The notes beneath the pieces were generated by a model that had not been told where the DNA came from, made no database searches, and saw only the letters and a program-made list of their open reading frames with translations. Positions 5,185 to 5,525 of a stretch of DNA of 5,525 bases are shown one piece after another (position 1 is the first letter of the stretch; every line of letters begins with the position of its first letter). The stretch lies in the NCBI GenBank assembly GCA_023411265.1, contig JAEYOX010000077.1, forward strand, positions 1 through 5,525. Reading direction: 5' to 3'. The position numbers and the translations under genes are program-made. The DNA comes from Bacteroidota bacterium. GTDB lineage: Bacteria; Bacteroidota; Bacteroidia; Flavobacteriales; Weeksellaceae.

Positions 5185-5525
5185 ATGATTCGAACCGTTA
5201 TTATTGAAGACGAAAAACCGGCAGCCAGAAAACTGGCAAGATTACTGAGTCTGTTTCCGGAAATTGAGGTGATGAATACCCTGCATTCCGTGCAGGAAAG
5301 TGTAGCCTGGCTGTCTGAAAACGACCATCCGGATCTGATCTTCACCGATATTGTGTTGGGAGACGGTCTGTCGTTTGATATTTTTGAACAGTTGCCTGCC
5401 AAAAGTTTCCTGATTTACACTACCGCTTTCGATCAGTACACTTTAAAAGCATTCAAACTGAACTCTATCGACTATCTTCTCAAACCTATTTCCGAAGAAG
5501 ACCTTCGCCAGGCCATAGATAAATA
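5185..5525 (+). CDS. Response regulator receiver domain, probable LytTR family (partial at 3' end)
   Basis: The first 113 codons of a response regulator are visible and the gene runs off the window. The receiver fold is complete in its key sites: acidic pair Glu8-Asp9 (VIIEDE), phospho-acceptor Asp55 (LIFTDIVLGDG), the switch residue Thr80 (YTTAFDQYTLKAF) and Lys100 followed by Pro (IDYLLKP). The sequence FDQYTLKAFKLNSIDYLLKPI is typical of regulators that carry a C-terminal LytTR DNA-binding domain, and such regulators usually pair with LytS-type kinases, so a LytTR output domain is expected beyond the edge though not seen. The ATG at 5185 gives the usual short N terminus. The upstream gap is 10 bases, with no clear Shine-Dalgarno. 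Confidence 0.9.
   Translation, partial: MIRTVIIEDEKPAARKLARLLSLFPEIEVMNTLHSVQESVAWLSENDHPDLIFTDIVLGDGLSFDIFEQLPAKSFLIYTTAFDQYTLKAFKLNSIDYLLKPISEEDLRQAIDK

Noticed and set aside
4914..5402. A 162-codon minus-strand frame over the last 2TM gene and the regulator
   Set aside because: It is the shadow of two well-supported + strand genes and shows no family features of its own.

Overview
The window reads as chromosomal DNA of a Bacteroidota bacterium, most likely a flavobacterium of the Chryseobacterium/Weeksellaceae kind. The grounds are a type IX secretion (T9SS) C-terminal sorting domain, GEVED and choice-of-anchor-J-like adhesin modules, the long Bacteroidetes form of HU, 2TM-domain proteins beside a LytS/LytTR-type pair, TAnnTTTG promoter boxes and the near absence of Shine-Dalgarno sequences. 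This assignment is inferred from content, not from a database search. All recognisable genes lie on the + strand, and no tRNA, rRNA, CRISPR array or transposase was seen.

Region 1 (1-2219) is the 3' part of a large secreted modular adhesin gene whose start lies left of the window. Its order is an anchor-J-like tail, Fn3, GEVED, Fn3, an Ig-like domain interrupted by a large insert, and a T9SS sorting domain. One in-frame TGA at 507-509 splits it, at the place where GEVED proteins normally carry the Cys of a Tyr-Cys-x-Pro motif. The frame is otherwise continuous on both sides. This is a nonsense mutation, a sequencing error or, less likely, recoding. A rho-independent terminator follows at about 2278-2310.

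Region 2 (2311-2835) holds a promoter box, a leader of about 95 bases that can fold into nested helices, and a complete HU-family DNA-binding protein gene (2452-2835).

Region 3 (2836-3273) is a 438-base intergenic stretch with an A/T hairpin after the HU gene, three spaced copies of a CTGGTCAG element, an 8-base tandem repeat and a good TAnnTTTG box just before the next gene.

Region 4 (3274-5525) is a compact signalling operon: a LytS-type sensor histidine kinase with a 2TM domain fused to its C terminus, two stand-alone 2TM proteins, and the receiver domain of a probable LytTR-family response regulator cut off by the window end. Both junctions around the 2TM genes are 14-base overlaps of nearly the same sequence, which suggests the 2TM units arose by tandem duplication. 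The likely working model is a membrane complex of kinase plus small 2TM partners that controls the regulator. The signal and target genes cannot be read from the sequence.
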